The notes under the pieces were generated by a model that did no database searches, was not told the DNA's origin, and saw nothing but the letters and a program-made list of their open reading frames with translations. From Candidula unifasciata (lineage: Eukaryota; Mollusca; Gastropoda; Stylommatophora; Geomitridae), in NCBI GenBank assembly GCA_905116865.2, contig CAJHNH020002535.1, forward strand, positions 248,001 through 312,000: DNA of 64,000 nt, given 5' to 3'. This document shows, one piece after another, positions 11,701-23,751 of the stretch. The translations under genes were made by a program, and so were the position numbers. Position 1 is the first letter of the stretch. The number at the start of each line of letters is the position of its first letter.

Positions 11701-12623
11701 AATAAAAAAGTCTAACGGGGCTGCCAGGACAAAATTCGAAGTTAAAAATCGACCCAAAGTACTTCAAGATCCTCGCCGGTGCTACAGAGCCTGCTTACTG
11801 TGCTGAGCTTCTTCGAACTCAAGACTTGAGTTAGAAGAATAACGTAGCACTCATGGGTTACTACCTGTGTGCCATGATGTTTATCCGTTGTTCAGAACCT
11901 CAAAACCTCAATATACAGTGTGCTGTGTAATGTGTACACAGATCTTCAGCCAAAGGAAAGTAGGCCAGCACGGCGTAGATAAACAATCCACAGTAAGTGA
12001 CTAGAATGAGGCAAACAACTGGACACCTCACTAGAGATTACATTGTGCTTCCATATTGCACTATAATTTAAGCTTCGAATACAAAACACAGTAATCATTA
12101 AAGCCATGGGCCAAAATACCAATAGTAAGTAATATGGACCATTGTGGGTTTCCATACATAATTCACAATTATTCATATTATAAAACAGCTGTGCTGGGTT
12201 TAAAAAAGAAAGTTTATTAAAACTCTATCTCTGCGTTCTTTGAAGCATGTGTCAATTACATATCTAAGTTTCATGCTCATTACGTATAAATAAAATTTGA
12301 AATTTATTTATATCTCGATCTGTAGTTGAGTTAGCTGTCTTCCTTTGACTCAGAGACTTCATTTAAGTTGCAATTTGTTTCGTTTCATGAGAAATGTTCA
12401 ACCAATTTCATGGCTCACATCATACAACACAAAACTTCATTGGTTCATTGATTCAACCAGTCCGCGCACTCATCTCATTCAAAACTGTAAAAATCGTTTT
12501 CTAAAAAATAACCTCTTGGCCCATGTTGGTGACTGTTGTCATTTCAAAACTGTTGTGTCAAACTGAATAGTTTGAAGGATATGCTCCAGAAGATTCTGTT
12601 ATCTATCTATCGTCTTTTACCCC
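11701..12623. other. Unique AT-rich spacer; no gene seen
   Basis: Both strands were read for splice-bounded open frames and none was convincing. Only short chance ORFs are present. Confidence 0.5.
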
Positions 12624-12830
12624 AGCAGGACATCACACAAGCGATAAACACCCGATGACACAAAGTGCTACCATGTGGGTGAGGATCACCGTGGAGAGGT
12701 CCCAGAAACCGCGTTCAGCCTTTAGACCATATTTTTTGTCGGGCTATATTGCGGGCCCTGGAAAGCCAGAGTAGGGCTTCAAATAACCAAAAATTGCATC
12801 TAACAAGGAGATGACTAGAGTTTACAAGAT
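12624..12830 (+). repeat. Dispersed repeat, copy 1 (about 200 bp)
   Basis: Shares a long stretch with 13116-13310, including gataaacaccc.gtgacacaaagtgc and tggagaggtccc, the tgccatattt-like region and cttca-ataac. Identity is perhaps 80% by eye. It has no coding potential and could be a SINE or another non-autonomous element; the class is not recognised. Confidence 0.7.
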
Positions 12831-13115
12831 TCTGTTTCAAACACGACAAATTTGAGAGCTGCACATTTGCGGTCAATATTGACCTTGAGTTATCATTTTT
12901 ATAAAACTTCTGAACATCTTTAAAAGAAAATCTAACTTAGATATAGAGTTGCTATTTGATTCTAAATATAGCCTAACTATCTTTGAGCAGCTACACAAAC
13001 TTTTAGCTGAATATCTAAAACAGTTGAAACAAATAGGAGTAAGTAAGTTGTATTCTGGTAATCTTAGTTTCAGCTTCATAGCAAAAGGGTCACCCCATAG
13101 TAAGTTGTACGCTAC

Positions 13116-13311
13116 CAGGACATCACACAGAGCGATAAACACCCGGTGACACAAAGTGCCACCATGAGGATCACCCGTGGAGAGGTCCCGAAAGCCTCGT
13201 TCAGCCGTTATGCCATATTTCAGACCCAGCTATATTTAGGGCCCCCAGCAAAAGACAGGGTGGGGCTTCAGATAACGTAAGGTTGCATCCCACAAGAAGA
13301 TGACTGTATAT
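13116..13311 (+). repeat. Dispersed repeat, copy 2, leading into a tandem array
   Basis: Second copy of the repeat at 12624-12830, same orientation, about 490 bp further on. Its 3' end (cacaagaagatgactg) resembles the unit of the 40-bp array that follows, so the array probably grew from the edge of this copy. Confidence 0.7.
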
Positions 13312-13660
13312 AACATGGAGACATTCCACAAGGGTATGACTGGATATGATTAACATGGGGACATTCCACAAGGGTATGACTGGATATGTTTAACATGGGG
13401 ACATTCCACAAGGGTATGACTGGATATGTTTAACATGGGGGACATTCCACAAGGTTATGACTGGATATGTTTAACATGGAGACATTTCACAAGGGTATGA
13501 CTGGATATATTTAACATGGGGACATTTCACAAGGGTATGACTGGATATGTTTAACATGGGGACATTCCACAAGGGTATGACTCGATATGTTTAACATGCG
13601 ACATTCCACAAGGGTATGACTGGATATGTTTAACATGGGGACATTCCACAAGGGGATTAT
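13312..13660. repeat. Minisatellite, 40-bp unit, about 9 copies
   Basis: The unit contains aacatggggacattccacaa and gggtatgactggatatgttt. It is very homogeneous, with single-base variants only, which suggests recent expansion. Confidence 0.92.
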
Positions 13661-14127
13661 GATCGCTACTGTAACCTGCCTACTCATCTGCGAAATGTGT
13701 ACCTTGATCAAATGAAAATAAGTGTTTAATAAACACAGGTAACTTTTTTTCTCTGAGATTTACAGTTTAATGCTAGATAAGGAAGGCCAATGTAAAATTG
13801 CATACATATTTGAACATATTTAGATATCTTTGAGAATTAGCAAGGAAACTTGCCCAATTTATTATTGTCGAGCGTGTTACCTCCCCCTAATTCACATCAG
13901 AACTGCATATACTCCAAACACCAGTTCAAACAAACAAAAGCACACTTACACACACACACGTACACGCACACACTCACGCACACACACACACAGGCATGCA
14001 GTCTGCAGGCGTGATTCCCTGGAGCAAACCCGGAAGTGAAATGACCACCTGAAGCCAGAATCCCATTTGTGCAGGTCACAGAGCCGGGCTAAATTTAGCT
14101 TTCTAAACACAGGGGAAATTATTGAGG
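13661..14127. other. Spacer with an interrupted (CA)n microsatellite; no gene seen
   Basis: The (CA)-rich tract is at about 13945-13993. The rest is unique. Confidence 0.6.
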
Positions 14128-14365
14128 TGTGGGGGAGTGTGGATGTTGTGTCAGTCTTGTTGTGGTTAGAGTGAGGTGTGTGGATGTAGTGTCAGTCATG
14201 TTATGGTTAGAGTGAGCTGTGTGGATGCTGTGTCAGTCTTGTTGTGGTTAGAGTGAGGTGTGTGGATGTTGTGTCAGTCTTGTTGTGGTTAGAGTGAGCT
14301 GTGTGGATGCTGTGTCAGTCTTGTTGTGGTTAGAGTGAGCTGTGTGGATGCTGTGTCAGTTGTGG
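14128..14365. repeat. Minisatellite, 41-bp unit, about 6 copies
   Basis: The unit contains gtgtggatgttgtgtcagtc and ttgttgtggttagagtgag. Copies alternate between gaggt and gagct endings. Confidence 0.9.
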
Positions 14366-14421
14366 TTGGATATAAATGGAAGGGACAGTGTAGAAAATGA
14401 AGTGTTTGAAAGTTTTATGGA

Positions 14422-15064
14422 AGGAGAAGTCAAAACGGTCAGTGACGTGAACAGAGAAGTCAAAACGTCAGTGACGTGAAGAGAGAAGTCAAAACGGCCA
14501 GTGACGTGAACAGAGAAGTCAAAACGGCCAGTGACGTGAACAGAGAAGTCAAAACGGTCAGTGACGTGAACAGAGAAGTCAAAACGGCCAGTTACGTGAA
14601 CAGAGATGTCAAAACAGTCAGTGACGTGAACAGAGAAGTCAAAACGGACAGTGACGTGAACAGAGAAGTCAAAACGGCCAGTGACGTGAACAGAGAAGTC
14701 AAAACGGTCAGTGACGTGAACAGAGAAGTCAAAACGGGCAGTGACGTGAACAGAGAAGTCAAAACGGCCAGTGACGTGAACAGAGAAGTCAAAACGGTCA
14801 GTGAAGTGAACAGAGAAGTCAAAACGGCCAGTGACGTGAACAGAGATGTCAAAACGGTCAGTGACGTAAACAGGAATGTCAAAACGGCCAGTGACGTGAA
14901 CAGAGATGCCAAAACGGCCAGTGACGTGAACAGAGATGTCAAAACGGCCAGTGACGTGAACAGAAATGTCAAAACGGTCAGTGACGTGAACAGAGATGTC
15001 AAAACGGCCAGTGACGTGAACAGAGATGTCAAAACGGCCAGTGACGTGAACAGAGTAGTCAAAT
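14422..15064. repeat. Minisatellite, 30-bp unit, about 21 copies
   Basis: Very regular copies of gtcaaaacggccagtgacgt followed by gaacagagaa. The plus strand encodes the decapeptide EVKTASDVNR over and over for 196 codons. The minus strand is open as well. There is no splice site, leader or non-repeat domain, so I treat it as non-coding. A switch from agagaagtc to agagatgtc units happens at about 14840. Confidence 0.93.
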
Positions 15065-15439
15065 GACAAATACACATGCAGAGAAACACACAGGCACATA
15101 CACACACACACACAAATACGTAGATTCTGAAGCTGACTGACAATATAAACAGACTATCAAACAATTTAAAGATAGGGAAGTATCATGTCTTATACTCTGA
15201 CATAAATAGTGGATTGTCAGATTAGAGAGAATCATGACACACAAACTCACCGGATTGCCTGATCGAGTCTGAAAACAAGTTTCTTTTTGTGTTTGTTCCT
15301 TACAGTCCTCTGTCAGTCAGCGTCTGTCAGATGTTGTCATGACTGAAAATCGGACACACACTCCCTAGAACTGCCTGACCAGATCTTTACCCCATTATGC
15401 ACGTGCTCAATATATCTGAGTATTTAATTCCCTCTTGCT
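15065..15439. other. Unique spacer with a short (CA)n run; no gene seen
   Basis: (CA)n at about 15100-15115, the rest unique. The patch cagtcagcgtctgtcagatgttgtc at 15314-15338 resembles 17610-17635 (gagtcagcgactgtcagatgttgtc), which lies in a LINE fragment, so a small LINE remnant is likely here too. Confidence 0.45.
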
Positions 15440-17330
15440 ATCTTGTCCCATCAAATCTGTAACTGTCTATGCATCATTCTATCTTGCCCTATCAAATCTG
15501 TGACTGTCTATGCATCATTCTATCTTCTCCTATCAAGTCTGTAACTGTCTATGCATCATTCCCTTTTGCCCCATCAAATCTGTAACTGTCTATGCATCAT
15601 TCCTTCTTATCATTGCCTCTTGCTATTGTTCCATCAAATCTGTAACTGTCTATGCATCATTCTCTCTTGTTCCATCAAATCTGTAACTGTCTATACATCA
15701 TTCTCTCTTGTTCCATCAAATCTGTGACTGTGTATGCATCATTCTCTCTTGTTCCATCAAATCTGTGACTGTCTATACATCATTCTCTCTTGTTCCATCA
15801 AATCTGTAACTGTCTATGCATCATTCTCTCTTGTTCCATCAAATCTGTAACTGTCTATACATCATTCTCTCTTGTTCCATCAAATCTGTGACTGTGTATG
15901 CATCATTCTCTCTTGTTCCATCAAATCTGTAACTGTGTATGCATCATTCTCTCTTGTTCCATCAAATCTGTAACTGTATATACATCATTCTCTCTTGTTC
16001 CATCAAATCTGTGACTGTGTATGCATCATTCTCTCTTGTTCCATCAAATCTGTGACTGTGTATGCATCATTCTCTCTTGTTCCATCAAATCTGTAACTGT
16101 CTATACATCATTCTCTCTTGTTCCATCAAATCTGTGACTGTGTATACATCATTCTCTCTTGTTCCATCAAATCTGTAACTGTGTATGCATCATTCTCTCT
16201 TGTTCCATCAAATCTGTAACTGTGTATGCATCATTCTCTCTTGTTCCATCAAATCTGTAACTGTGTATGCATCATTCTCTCTTGTTCCATCAAATCTGTG
16301 ACTGTCTATACATCATTCTCTCTTGCAATTGTTCCATCAAATCTGTAACTGTCTATGCATCATTCTCTCTTGTTCCATCAAATCTGTGACTGTGTATGCA
16401 TCATTCTCTCTTGTTCCATCAAATCTGTGACTGTCTATGCATCATTCTCTCTTGTTCCATCAAATCTGTAACTGTCTATACATCATTCTCTCTTGTTCCA
16501 TCAAATCTGTAACTGTCTATACATCATTCTCTCTTGTTCCATCAAATCTGTAACTGTCTATGCATCATTCTCTCTTGTTCCATCAAATCTGTGACTGTGT
16601 ATGCATCATTCTCTCTTGTTCCATCAAATCTGTAATCATCATTGACTGTGTATCCATCATTCTCTCTTGTTCATCAAATCTGTAACTGTGTATACATCAT
16701 TCTCTCTTGTTCCATCAAATCTGTAACTGTGTATGCATCATTCTCTCTTGTTCCATCAAATCTGTAACTGTGTATGCATCATTCTCTCTTGTTCCATCAA
16801 ATCTGTGACTGTCTATACATCATTCTCTCTTGTTCCATCAAAGCTGTAACTGTCTATACATCATTCTCTCTTGCAATTGATCCATGAAGTCTGTGACTGT
16901 CTATATATCATTCTCTCTTGCTATTGATTCATCAAGTCTGTGACTGTCTATACATCATTCTCTTTTGCTATTGATTCATCAAGTCTGTGACTGTCTATAC
17001 ATCATTCTCTTTTGCTATTGATTCATCAAGTCTGTGACTGTCTATACATCATTCTCTTTTGCTATTGATCCATCAAGTCTGTGACTGTCTATACATCATT
17101 CTCTCTTGCTATTGATTCATCAAGTCTGTGACTGTCTATACATCATTCTCTTTTGCTATTGATTCATCAAGTCTGTGACTGTCTATACATCATTCCCTCT
17201 TGCTATTGATCCATCAAGTCTGTGACTGTGCATCATTTCTTCTTGTTCCATCAAGTATGTGACTGTCTGTGCATCATTTCTTTTTGTTCCATCAAGTATG
17301 TGACTGTGTGCGCATCATTGCTTCCATCGA
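15440..17330. repeat. Long minisatellite, 41-bp unit (45 bp at the right end), about 45 copies
   Basis: The unit holds atcattctctcttgttccat and caaatctgtaactgtctatgc. Two binary positions (gtaac/gtgac and gtctat/gtgtat, with tgc/tac) shuffle between copies. From about 16870 the unit becomes 45 bp by replacing ttgttcc with ttgctattgattc. The array stops against a tRNA-like sequence. Confidence 0.95.
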
Positions 17331-17339
17331 TCACTTTAG

Positions 17340-17560
17340 TGTGGATCTGTGGCTCAGAGGTTGGCGAATGCGGTAAACAATGTCATGAACATGGAGCACA
17401 AGGGTTCGTTCACCCCGTGGACGGTTTACACAAATCCGTTCTTGTGGCCTTCTGATAGTGGTATGAGAGTGGCACCGTAGAAATGATTGGGGAATCACAA
17501 CGCAATATTTCTAAAGTCAACAGTGGTACTTTACTTCACACAGCCGTTCGTGATCTACCT
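17340..17560 (+). mobile_element. tRNA-like SINE-type fragment (tentative)
   Basis: TGGCTCAGAGGTTGG at about 17350 fits a pol III A box and GGTTCGTTCACCCC at about 17404 resembles a B box. They are spaced about as in tRNA-derived SINEs. There is no complete cloverleaf, so it is not a functional tRNA gene. The downstream part does not match the other SINE family in this window. Confidence 0.35.
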
Positions 17561-18480
17561 TTGGGGTGTAGAGGTTTCTTTTCGTGTTGTTCTATTCAAG
17601 TCCTGGGTGAGTCAGCGACTGTCAGATGTTGTCTTTCCAGCGTATCCTGGAGGTTTGGTTCCTGGTTCTTAGCCTTCCATGCCTGCCGTGGCGGCCGATT
17701 TTCTCCCATTCTACATATGTACCCAAGCCATCCTAACTGTGACTGATCCGCTTGAATCTGTCAGACCTGGATCCTTGAATAACGTTTGGTCAGACTGCGA
17801 GCTTTGTCTCTTTATGTCACTCGGACCACCTTTCTCACATAACTCATTTCTCAGGCTGGCTTCTGTGAGCAGTTGTCATTGCCCATGACTGGCACCTGTA
17901 GGTCAGGACTGGCACACAAGTAGAGCGGTATTCAGCCATTGTTGTCCCCCTGTTTATTTATTTTTGGCTCCCAGCTGCTGCATTTCGAGCAGCCAACTCT
18001 GATTTGCTGCCTCTATTCTGGTCTGTTACTACTCCAAAATATTTGAACTGGCTGACCTGCTCTAGTGCATCTTGTCCGAACATGATCTGATGTTTCTTCT
18101 CCTCTCTTGAGATCAGCATGATCTAATGTTTCTTCTCCTCTCTTGAGATCAGCATGATCTGATGTTTCTTCTCCTCTCTTGAGATCAGCATGATCTGATG
18201 TTTCTTCTCCTCTCTTGAGATCAGCACGATCTAATGTTTCTTCTCCTCTCTTGAGATCAGCACGATCTAATGTTTCTTCTCCTCTCTTGAGATCAGCACG
18301 ATCTAATGTTTCTTCTCCTCTCTTGAGATCAGCACGATCTAATGTTTCTTCTCCTCTCTTGAGATCAGCATGGTCTGATGTTTCTTCTCCTCTCTTGAGA
18401 TCAGCATGGTTTTAGTTATGGAGACACCGATGGTCATCCTCTGTGGTACATCGTAGCCAACTCTCGCATTGGCTGATATC
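17561..18480 (-). mobile_element. LINE reverse transcriptase C-terminal fragment with an internal in-frame tandem expansion
   Basis: On the minus strand the region 18460-17950 reads MTIGVSITKTMLISREEKKH, then the repeated block, then QIMFGQDALEQVSQFKYFG and VVTDQNRGSKSELAARNAAA. This is the F-K-Y-L/F-G...EL..R..A pattern of the connection region after LINE reverse transcriptase domains. Further on, frames with shifts and stops show LTYRCQSWAMTTAHRSQ, LGYICRMGENRPPRQAW and RIRWKDNI, the usual end of such ORFs. The copy is dead (stops and frameshifts) and lacks its 5' part and the catalytic YxDD region. Confidence 0.82.
18092..18415 (-). repeat. 36-bp tandem repeat inside the LINE ORF, 9 copies
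   Basis: Units of gatctgatgtttcttctcct plus ctcttgagatcagcat on the plus strand. On the minus strand each copy encodes the 12 residues SREEKKHQ-MLI in the same frame as the flanking LINE protein sequence, so the expansion kept the frame. Confidence 0.92.
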
Positions 18481-18497
18481 AGAAATTTATATTAAAC

Positions 18498-19306
18498 AGT
18501 ATCGATTACGCTCATGAAAGTAACGATTTGAAGTATTGATTAAGCTCATGAAAGTAACGATTTGAAGTATTGATTAAGCTCATGAAAGTAACGATTTGAA
18601 GTATTGATTAAGCTCATGAAAGTAACGATTTGAAGTATTGATTACGCTCATGAAAGTAACGATTTGAAGTATTGATTACGCCCATGAAAGTAACGATTTG
18701 AAGTATTGATTACGCCCATGAAAGTAACGATTTGAAGTATTGATTACGCCCATGAAAGTAACGATTTGAAGTATTGATTACGCCCATGAAAGTAACGATA
18801 TGAAGTATTGATTACGCTCATGACAGTAACGATTTGAAGTATTGACTTCGCTCATGAAAGTAACGATATGAAGTATTGATTACGCCCATGAAAGTAACGA
18901 TATGAAGTATTGATTACGCCCAAGAAAGTAACGATACGAAGTATTGATCACGCCCATGAAAGTAACGATATGAAGTATTGATTACGCCCATGAAAGTAAC
19001 GATATGAAGTATTGATTACGCCCATGAAAGTAACGATATGAAGTATTGATTACGCTCATGAAAGTAACGATATGAAGTATTGATTACGCCCATGAAAGTA
19101 ACGATATGAAGTATTGATTACGCCCATGAAAGTAACGATATGAAGTATTGATTACGCTCATGAAAGTAACGATATGAAGTATTGATTACGCCCATGAAAG
19201 TAACGATATGAAGTATTGATTACGCCCATGAAAGTAACGATTTGAAGTATTGATTACGCTCATCAAAGTAACGATATGAAGTATTGATTACGCTCATCAA
19301 AGTAAC
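18498..19306. repeat. Minisatellite, 34-bp unit, about 24 copies
   Basis: The unit contains gtattgattacgcccatgaa and agtaacgatatgaa. Left copies carry aagctcatg and gatttg, while right copies carry cgcccatg and gatatg. It follows the LINE fragment with no more than about 80 bp of spacer. Confidence 0.95.
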
Positions 19307-19973
19307 GAACTGAACAGGACTTCCCTGTTTAAAACGACAACGAGCGGCTGTGTTAATGTTCTTTACGGCTTTTTTCTTTTTGGGGTTGGGGGGTGGGGGG
19401 GGGGGGGAATTCATTATCTCTTGTCATCGACTTCCATTTTTGTGCAGCTTCTAATGCAGTATATACTCTGTTTGTATGGCAGTTGTAGCGTGGATAGTGG
19501 TTGTGCCATACTGGAGCGGGATGGCGCTAAGAGAAACCCGTTACTCAACCAGAACTGACACATCACGTTAACCCAACGATCATGCGTAAAAAGGTATCCA
19601 ATTATAGTTCCGCCTCGCTGGGTAACAGCCAGGTGACAGAGGAACTGAGTTCCACATCTCCAACAGCGAATGCACCTGACAACTAAGCTTCAATAACACC
19701 TAGTAGACATCCAGTTGATACCTCAGCTTATGGCCCATAATGGATTAAGCGCCTGGCCAGAAAAAAATTGAAGATAAAGAAATACAACTCAGAGGAGACA
19801 AAAGAAGCACAAAACTGAAACATATCAGCCGAGAATCTCTTTATAAACAAGTTATTGAGTGTTTTATTTACTGTGATCTTCTTACTCGTATCTTACGTAG
19901 CTTGGGGAGGGATAGGGTGGGGTGGGAGGCGTGTCTAGAGTGGTTCTATTCTTTCATCTGAGACCCCAGTTCC
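19307..19973. other. Unique spacer with a G-run; no gene seen
   Basis: A G-rich tract (ggggttggggggtggggggg) lies at about 19381-19408. The remainder is unique with no convincing open frame. A second G-rich patch is at 19905-19930. Confidence 0.5.
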
Positions 19974-20690
19974 TCACAGACAAGACGACACACTCCACGA
20001 TACAACACTCACAGACAAGACGAAACACTCCACAATACAACACTCACAGACAAGACGACACACTCTACAATACAACACTCACAGACACGTCGACACACTC
20101 CACAATACAACACTCACAGACAAGACGACACACTCTACAATACAACACTCACAGACACGTCGACACACTCCACAATACAACACTCACAGACAAGACGACA
20201 CACTCCACAATACAACACTCACAGACAAGACGACACACTCTACAATACAACACTCACAGACACGTCGACACACTCCACAATACAACACTCCAGACAACAC
20301 CTCCACAATACAACACTCACAGACAAGACGACACACTCTACAATACAACACTCACAGACAAGACGACACACTCCACAATACAACACTCACAGACAAGACG
20401 ACACACTCCACAATACAACACTCACAGACAAGACGACACACTCCACAATACAACACTCACAGACAAGACGACACACTCCACAATACAACACTCACAGACA
20501 AGACGACACACTCCACAATACAACACTCACAGACACGTCGACATATATGACAATACAAAACTCGCAGATAAGACGACAATTTCCACAAAACAAACAATAG
20601 TAGCAGATAAGACGATACATTCTACAATGCAACACTCGCAGAGAAGCCGACACATTCCACACTACAACAACGAAAGGGTAGTAGCTCGGA
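19974..20690. repeat. Minisatellite, 35-bp unit, about 20 copies
   Basis: The unit contains cacagacaagacgacacact and ccacaatacaacact. cacgtcgaca and tctacaata variants form a dimer-like pattern in the first third. The last three copies are degenerate. Confidence 0.94.
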
Positions 20691-21199
20691 GTGGACAAAC
20701 CAATCACTCGCTCTGACGGATTTCCCGATCTCCCCCCCCCCCCCCCAATACACACACACACTGTTAGAGCCAACAGAAATAAATCTTACAGACACTAGCA
20801 AATCATCGACAGCTAACGCGAAACAGGTAACTATAGATAGCATTTGTGAACTCTCCCACACACACGGGCACACACACAGACAGGCACGCACACACACAGG
20901 CACAAACACACGGGCACGCACACACACAGGCACACACACACACGGGCACACAAACACACGGGCACACACACACACAGAGACACGCACAAACAAGGGCACA
21001 CAAACACACGGGCACGCACACACACGGGTGCACAAACACACGGGCACGCACACACACGGGCACACAAACACACGGGCACGCACACACACGGGCACACAAA
21101 CACACGGGCACGCACACGTCTCCTCACACACTTGCACGTGGAAGCAATTAGGGCTTCCGGTTGAAGGCTGGAGACAACATACGTCTGGCATTACATGGA
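20691..21199. repeat. Poly-C tract and CA/CG-rich short-period repeat
   Basis: A C-run at 20732-20747 is followed by unique sequence. At 20862-21120 there is a period of about 16/32 bp (cgggcacacaaacaca alternating with cgggcacgcacacaca). Potential Z-DNA-forming alternating purine-pyrimidine sequence. Confidence 0.85.
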
Positions 21200-22722
21200 A
21201 GTGAAGTGTGAAACAAGGTGTGAAAGGAGAGGCTGAGTGAGAGGAGGCTATGTGTTAGAGGAGGCTGAGTGAGAGGAGGCTATGCGTTAGAGGAGGCTGT
21301 GTGAGAGGAGCTTGTGTGTTAGAAGAGGGTGTGTGAGAGGATAATGTGTGAGATAAAGATATCTGAGAAAAAGCTAAGAAAAAATAGATGTCTGAGAGGG
21401 GAGGATGTGTGATCAGATGATCTATGATAGGATGATGTGTGAGCGGTTGGTGTGTGAGAGGGTGATGTGTGAGAGGATGATGTGTCACATAATGATATGT
21501 GAGAGGATTATGTTAGCAAATGTGTAAAAGGATGATAAGTTAAAGGATGATGTGCGAGAGGATGATGTGTGAGAGAATGATGTCTAAGAGACTGATGTGT
21601 GAGAGGACTATGTGTTACAGGATGATGTGTGAGATAATGATGTGTGAGATAATAATGTGTGAGAGGATGATGTCTAAGAGACTCATGTGTGAGAGGACTA
21701 TGTGTTACAGGATGATGTGTGAGATAATGATGTGTGAGATAATGATGTGTGAGATAATAATGTGTGAGATAATGATGTGTGAGAGAATAATGTCTAAGAG
21801 ACTGATGTGTGAGAGGACTATGTGTTACAGGATGATGTGTGAGATAATGATGTGTGAGATAATGATGTGTGAGAGGATGATGTCTAAGAGACTGATGTGT
21901 GAGAGGACTATGTGTTACAGGATGATGTGTGAGATAATGATGTGTGTGAGAGGATGATGTGTGAGAGAATGATGTCTAAGAGACTGATGTGTGAGAGGAC
22001 TATGTGTTACAGGATAATGTGTGAGATAATGATGTGTGAGATAAGGATGTGTGAGAGGATGATGTCTAAGAGAATGATGTGTGAGAGGACTATGTGTTAC
22101 AGGATGATGTGTGAGATAATGATGTGTGAGAGGATGATGTCTAAGAGAATGATGTGTGAGAGGACTATGTGTTACAGGATGATGTTTGAGATAATGATGT
22201 GTGAGATAATGATGTGTGAGAGGATGATGTCTAAGAGAATGATGTGTGAGAGGACTATGTGTCACAGGATGATGTGTGAGATAATGATGTGTGAGATAAT
22301 GATGTGTGTGAGAGGATGATGTGTGAGAGAATGATGTCTAAGAGACTGATGTGTGAGAGGACTATGTGTTACAGGATAATGTGTGAGATAATGATGTGTG
22401 AGATAAGGATGTGTGAGAGGATGATGTCTAAGAGAATGATGTGTGAGAGGACTATGTGTTACAGGATGATGTGTGAGATAATGATGTGTGAGAGGATGAT
22501 GTCTAAGAGAATGATGTGTGAGAGGACTATGTGTTACAGGATGATGTTTGAGATAATGATGTGTGAGATAAGGATGTGTGAGAGGATGATGTCTAAGAGA
22601 ATGATGTGTGAGAGGACTATGTGTTACAGGATGATGTGTGAGATAATGATGTGTGAGAGAATGATGTCTAAGAGACTGATGTGTGAGAGGACTATGTGTT
22701 ACAGGATGATGTGTGAGATAAA
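21200..22722. repeat. Minisatellite on a 15-bp base unit with a higher-order structure
   Basis: The base unit is gatgatgtgtgagag. Variants gatgatgtctaagag, actatgtgttacag and ataatgatgtgtgag occur in fixed order, making a larger unit of 75-120 bp. The block 21941-22302 is repeated almost exactly from 22303 (offset 362). The 15-bp period gives false frames such as MMCERMMSKR. The first 200 bases (gaggaggctgagtgag) are an older degenerate form. Confidence 0.93.
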
Positions 22723-23104
22723 TTAATGTGAAAGCAGAGTATTTTCAATTTCACGTTGAGGGTGATCTTTGGAGGAGGAAACTTGAGGGGGGGCGTGTGA
22801 AAAAGCAAGGGGGGGGGGGGTGTAGTGAGGATTTGTGAGAAGAACGTGTGCCAGCAAGCCTGGAAACGAAGCCGCCAACCCGCTGCCAGTCGGCGACCAA
22901 CAGCGGCAGGCCTTCACCTTGCTATCAGCGACAAAAAGTCATAAACACCTGAGGGCAATGACCCCTGGGAAAGTCGTCCCCTTCTTACTGTTTCTTTTCC
23001 ACCGTTCTCCCACAGATCCCAGAATTCCCTGCTTCTCACTTCCATCGCCTGACTTATTTCCTTGTGGAATTACACACATAAATACTCTGACGTAAAAAAG
23101 TCAC
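22723..23104. other. Unique spacer with G-runs; no gene seen
   Basis: G-runs at about 22787-22822. The stretch 22840-22930 is GC-rich and open on the plus strand, but it has no recognisable domain. Confidence 0.45.
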
Positions 23105-23351
23105 AATGGTGATAAACACTTATCTCCTCTTGTAAGCACTTCTAATCTCCTCTGGTCAACATTTATATCCTCTGGTAAACACTGATCTCTTTTGGTAAAC
23201 ACTGATCTACCCTAGTAAACTCTGACCTCATTGGTAAACACTCATCTACCCTGCTAACAACTTATCTCCCCTGAAGCATACTTATCTTATACGATGAACA
23301 CTTATTTCTCTTGATAAACTCATATCTTTCCTGATAAACACTGACCTCACT
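23105..23351. repeat. Degenerate tandem repeat, unit about 22-24 bp
   Basis: Copies of a ctcctctggtaaacactgat-like unit with many substitutions, about 11 copies. It is an old array compared with most in the window. Confidence 0.75.
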
Positions 23352-23725
23352 GATCTCCCCCTGTCTCTGTCATGGACCACTTGTGATTTACTAGACATCC
23401 TGCCGTCAAAAACTGAATAACTGAAAACTGCAGCAGAAATGTTAGTGACCGAGAAGTCCAGAGAAACACACAGTTTTCTTTAAGATCTCTAAAACGTCTC
23501 GTCAGTGGCTGTTGTTGTACTCTCTCTGAGGCTACTGTCTGTCCATCTCTTGATGTTATCCTCCCACTGATATCGATGTCTTCCTCTTGATCCTTTGCCC
23601 CCAACCTTCTCCTCTAATATAGTGCTAATATCAGCTGTCTGACTTTGAATGTAGCCGAAATATTTCACTCGCCTCTTGGGGATGTCTTTTGGCAACTCTT
23701 TCTTTATTGAGAACCTATGTATTTC
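23352..23725 (-). mobile_element. LINE ORF2 C-terminal fragment
   Basis: Minus-strand frames give PKRRVKYFGYIQSQTADIST, then GGKGSRGRHRYQWEDNIKRW and TDSSLRESTTTATDETF. The pattern R..K.FGHI, GKR.RGR....W.DNI..W is the tail of a LINE reverse transcriptase ORF. The end of the ORF is shifted in frame. The element is truncated on its 5' side, where the 22-bp array begins. Confidence 0.78.
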
Positions 23726-23751
23726 GTTTCTGATTCCATTACACAGTATTT

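Noticed and set aside
17340..17425. Functional tRNA gene
   Set aside because: A- and B-box-like sequences are present but acceptor and anticodon stems do not form; more likely a SINE head.
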